The translations under genes were made by a program, and so were the position numbers. From CAZAQK01 sp964535825 (GTDB taxonomy: Bacteria; Pseudomonadota; Alphaproteobacteria; Rickettsiales; SXRF01): a stretch of DNA of 14,671 nucleotides. Numbering within the stretch: position 1 is the first letter of the stretch; each line of letters begins with the position of its first letter. The DNA lies in contig CAZHUC010000012.1 of assembly GCA_964535825.1 (NCBI GenBank), positions 1 through 14,671 on the forward strand, in the 5' to 3' direction. The notes beneath the pieces are model-generated. The model did not search any database. It worked only from the letters and a program-made list of their open reading frames with translations, and was not told the DNA's origin. Positions 13,462-14,671 of the stretch are shown here, one piece after another.

Positions 13462-14264
13462 TCCTTGGCACAAAAGCACGTTATGCTGTGATGGCGATGG
13501 TAGAGCTGGCAGGCAGGCCGGAAGGCTCAACAGTGAAACTTGCTGATCTTGCTGATTCTCAGGAAATGACCCTGCCATATCTGGAACAGCTTTTTGCAAA
13601 ATTGCGGACATCAGGACTAGTTAATTCCGTGCGTGGCCCGGGTGGCGGGTATGTTCTTGCAAAACCTGCCAGTGAGATTTTTATTTCTGACATCATCGAA
13701 GCGGTGAACGAAACCATGAAAATGACCCGTTGCAATGCGCATGAAAAACCCGGCGGCTGCATGAGCGGCAAAGCAAAATGCCTTACGCATGATCTGTGGG
13801 AAGGGTTAGAACGCAATATCCATGATTATCTGCATGGCATTTCATTGGCGGATGTGCGGAATAAAAAACCGTCAGATGCTTCTTCCTGGAGTTGCCCTGC
13901 CGACCGGACTCCGCGACCTCTGCGTTCTGTAAAACGCCTTCCGGACGATTCTACCTTTCGGCACGGAAGTGTCACCCAAGCGCCCTTGCCCGACGCGCCC
14001 GATGACGCCAGCGTCCGGAATCGTGTCCCTCGCGTTTCGCCTGCTGCTTCCGCTCCTCGCCCTCATGTCCTCGCCGCTCCTCCCGGCCGCCCGTCCCCTC
14101 GTGATCGCCCACCGCGGCGCCAGCGGCTACCTGCCGGAACACACGCTCGAGTCCGCCGCCTACGCCCACGCGCTCGGCGCCGACTACATCGAGCAGGACG
14201 TCGTGCTGTCGAAGGACAACGTGCTTGTCGTGCTGCACGACATTCACCTCGAAACCACGACTGA
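13458..14264 (+). CDS. iscR: Rrf2-family regulator IscR, natural 3' end missing (frame runs into foreign sequence)
   Basis: Credible coding covers residues 1 to about 141 (13458 to about 13881). The Rrf2 winged helix opens M-I-L-G-T-K-A-R-Y-A-V-M-A-M and includes G-P-G-G-G-Y at 60-65. The iron-sulfur ligand set is Cys92, Cys101, Cys108 and His111 (K-C-L-T-H-D-L-W), a wider spacing than E. coli IscR (92, 98, 104, 107). IscR senses Fe-S status and represses Fe-S assembly genes. S-L-A-D-V at 129-133 is where IscR proteins normally approach their end. Beyond about 141 the frame continues, without a stop, to 14264 through strongly GC-rich DNA whose genuine coding is in another frame (GlpQ). The translated tail is Pro/Arg-rich and unlike any IscR, so I regard it as read-through across a junction. 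It overlaps cysE by 4 nt. The expected downstream Fe-S assembly genes are not in the window. Confidence 0.82.
   Translation: MILGTKARYAVMAMVELAGRPEGSTVKLADLADSQEMTLPYLEQLFAKLRTSGLVNSVRGPGGGYVLAKPASEIFISDIIEAVNETMKMTRCNAHEKPGGCMSGKAKCLTHDLWEGLERNIHDYLHGISLADVRNKKPSDASSWSCPADRTPRPLRSVKRLPDDSTFRHGSVTQAPLPDAPDDASVRNRVPRVSPAASAPRPHVLAAPPGRPSPRDRPPRRQRLPAGTHARVRRLRPRARRRLHRAGRRAVEGQRACRAARHSPRNHD
13870..13935. other. Composition junction: low/medium-GC genome to high-GC segment
   Basis: Composition shifts sharply here: ten-base blocks across 13861-13920 contain 2, 5, 5, 7, 7 and 8 G+C. To the left is IscR coding sequence, and to the right the upstream region and start of glpQ in a different frame. 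The exact break is not visible. Misassembly or a natural insertion could both produce it. Confidence 0.75.
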
Positions 14265-14671
14265 CGTCGCCACGCGCTTCCCGGGACGCCAGCGCGCCGA
14301 CGGACGGTTCTATGCGATCGACTTTTCCTGGGACGAACTCGTCACCCTGCGTGTGCGCGAACGCGTGCACGCGCGCACGGGCGAACCGGTTTTCCCCCGC
14401 CGCTTCCCGCAGACTGGCGGAGGATTCCGGCTCTGCACGCTGGAGGAACAGCTGATCCTGATTGCGGGCCTCAACCGCTCGACGGGCCGCACCGCCGGCG
14501 TGTACGTCGAGTTCAAGCAGCCCGCCTGGCACACGAAAGAGGGCAAGGACCTCGGACCGGCCCTGCTGGCGGTGCTCGACCGCCACGGCTATCGGCGTGC
14601 CGACGACCCGGTGTTCGTGCAATGCTTCGACGCCGCGGCCCTGCGCCGGTTGCGGACGGAGTTTCGCACGG
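14002..14671 (+). CDS. glpQ: Periplasmic glycerophosphodiester phosphodiesterase GlpQ, 3' end truncated by window
   Basis: The plus-strand frame starting at ATG 14002 stays open to the window end, 223 complete codons. Residues 1-30 form a likely signal peptide (L-L-L-P-L-L-A-L core, P-A-A near 28-30). The GDPD catalytic signature H-R-G-A-S-G is at 37-42, followed by E-H-T-L at 46-49, E-Q-D-V at 64-67 and L-H-D at 78-80. Metal-binding Glu170 lies in Y-V-E-F-K, and E-G-K-D and Q-C-F-D-A (207-211) follow. The match to E. coli GlpQ is clear. The enzyme cleaves glycerophosphodiesters to glycerol-3-phosphate and an alcohol in the periplasm. In-frame TAA at 13930-13932 bounds the start; a GTG at 13969 is possible but the ATG gives a better signal peptide. 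Codon use is strongly GC-ending, unlike every other gene here. The C-terminal third lies beyond the window. Confidence 0.9.
   Translation, partial: MTPASGIVSLAFRLLLPLLALMSSPLLPAARPLVIAHRGASGYLPEHTLESAAYAHALGADYIEQDVVLSKDNVLVVLHDIHLETTTDVATRFPGRQRADGRFYAIDFSWDELVTLRVRERVHARTGEPVFPRRFPQTGGGFRLCTLEEQLILIAGLNRSTGRTAGVYVEFKQPAWHTKEGKDLGPALLAVLDRHGYRRADDPVFVQCFDAAALRRLRTEFRT

Noticed and set aside
13882..14264. C-terminal extension of the IscR frame as a real domain
   Set aside because: The translation is Pro/Arg-rich low complexity with no family resemblance, and it overlaps GlpQ coding in another frame.
13972..14622. Long minus-strand open frame (216 codons) in the GC-rich end
   Set aside because: It is antisense to GlpQ, whose catalytic motifs are unmistakable on the plus strand. 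High-GC DNA lacks stop codons in several frames, so this is a shadow.

Overview
The window looks like a moderately compact alphaproteobacterial chromosome segment (one 60-base sample inside uvrA, 8041-8100, is 29/60 G+C). At about 13,870-13,935 it runs into a foreign-looking, very GC-rich segment (14101-14160 is 45/60 G+C). The alphaproteobacterial reading rests on gene content: a two-domain CarD regulator, a 7Fe-type FdxA ferredoxin just upstream of it, CcmC of cytochrome c maturation system I, divergent uvrA and ssb, and cysE overlapping an IscR-type regulator. I infer class level only. I cannot name the organism.

Layout. 1-50 is the 5' half of a tRNA-Pro(GGG) on the minus strand. 111-1302 (minus) holds two exported DUF192 proteins in tandem. 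1386-2438 (+) is an unrecognised basic protein with an eight-residue Trp-Gly repeat. 2435-3193 (minus) is a YdfG-type short-chain dehydrogenase, divergent from 3265-4730 (+), a SIMPL-domain envelope protein followed after 2 nt by ccmC. 4795-5136 (+) is fdxA, then a 220-nt leader rich in inverted and direct repeats, then carD (5357-6154), which carries a lysine/alanine-rich N-terminal tail and a strong terminator. 6274-7252 (+) holds two AT-rich genes I do not recognise. 7253-10096 (minus) is uvrA, 10212-10541 (minus) a small unknown gene, and 10685-11146 (+) ssb with a clear terminator. 11286-11979 (+) encodes two small secreted paralogs with matched cysteine spacing. 11986-12684 (minus) is an alpha/beta hydrolase. 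12742-13461 (+) is cysE, overlapping an iscR-like gene.

The last ~700 bases encode, in another frame, the N-terminal part of a periplasmic glycerophosphodiester phosphodiesterase (GlpQ). This gene was recognised by reading the frame directly from the sequence. The iscR frame stays open across the composition break and into this segment, so it has no natural end. An assembly chimera is the simplest explanation; recent horizontal insertion is the alternative.

How the genes relate: several loci concern housekeeping stress and redox functions, namely DNA repair and single-strand DNA protection (uvrA, ssb), Fe-S and cysteine supply (cysE, iscR, fdxA), heme delivery for c-type cytochromes (ccmC) and global transcription (carD). 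Neighbouring convergent genes abut or overlap. No mobile element, CRISPR array, rRNA or defence locus is visible. The least explained parts are the WG-repeat protein, the repeat array upstream of carD, the secreted cysteine-paralog pair and the AT-rich orphan pair. None of these proves a new system.
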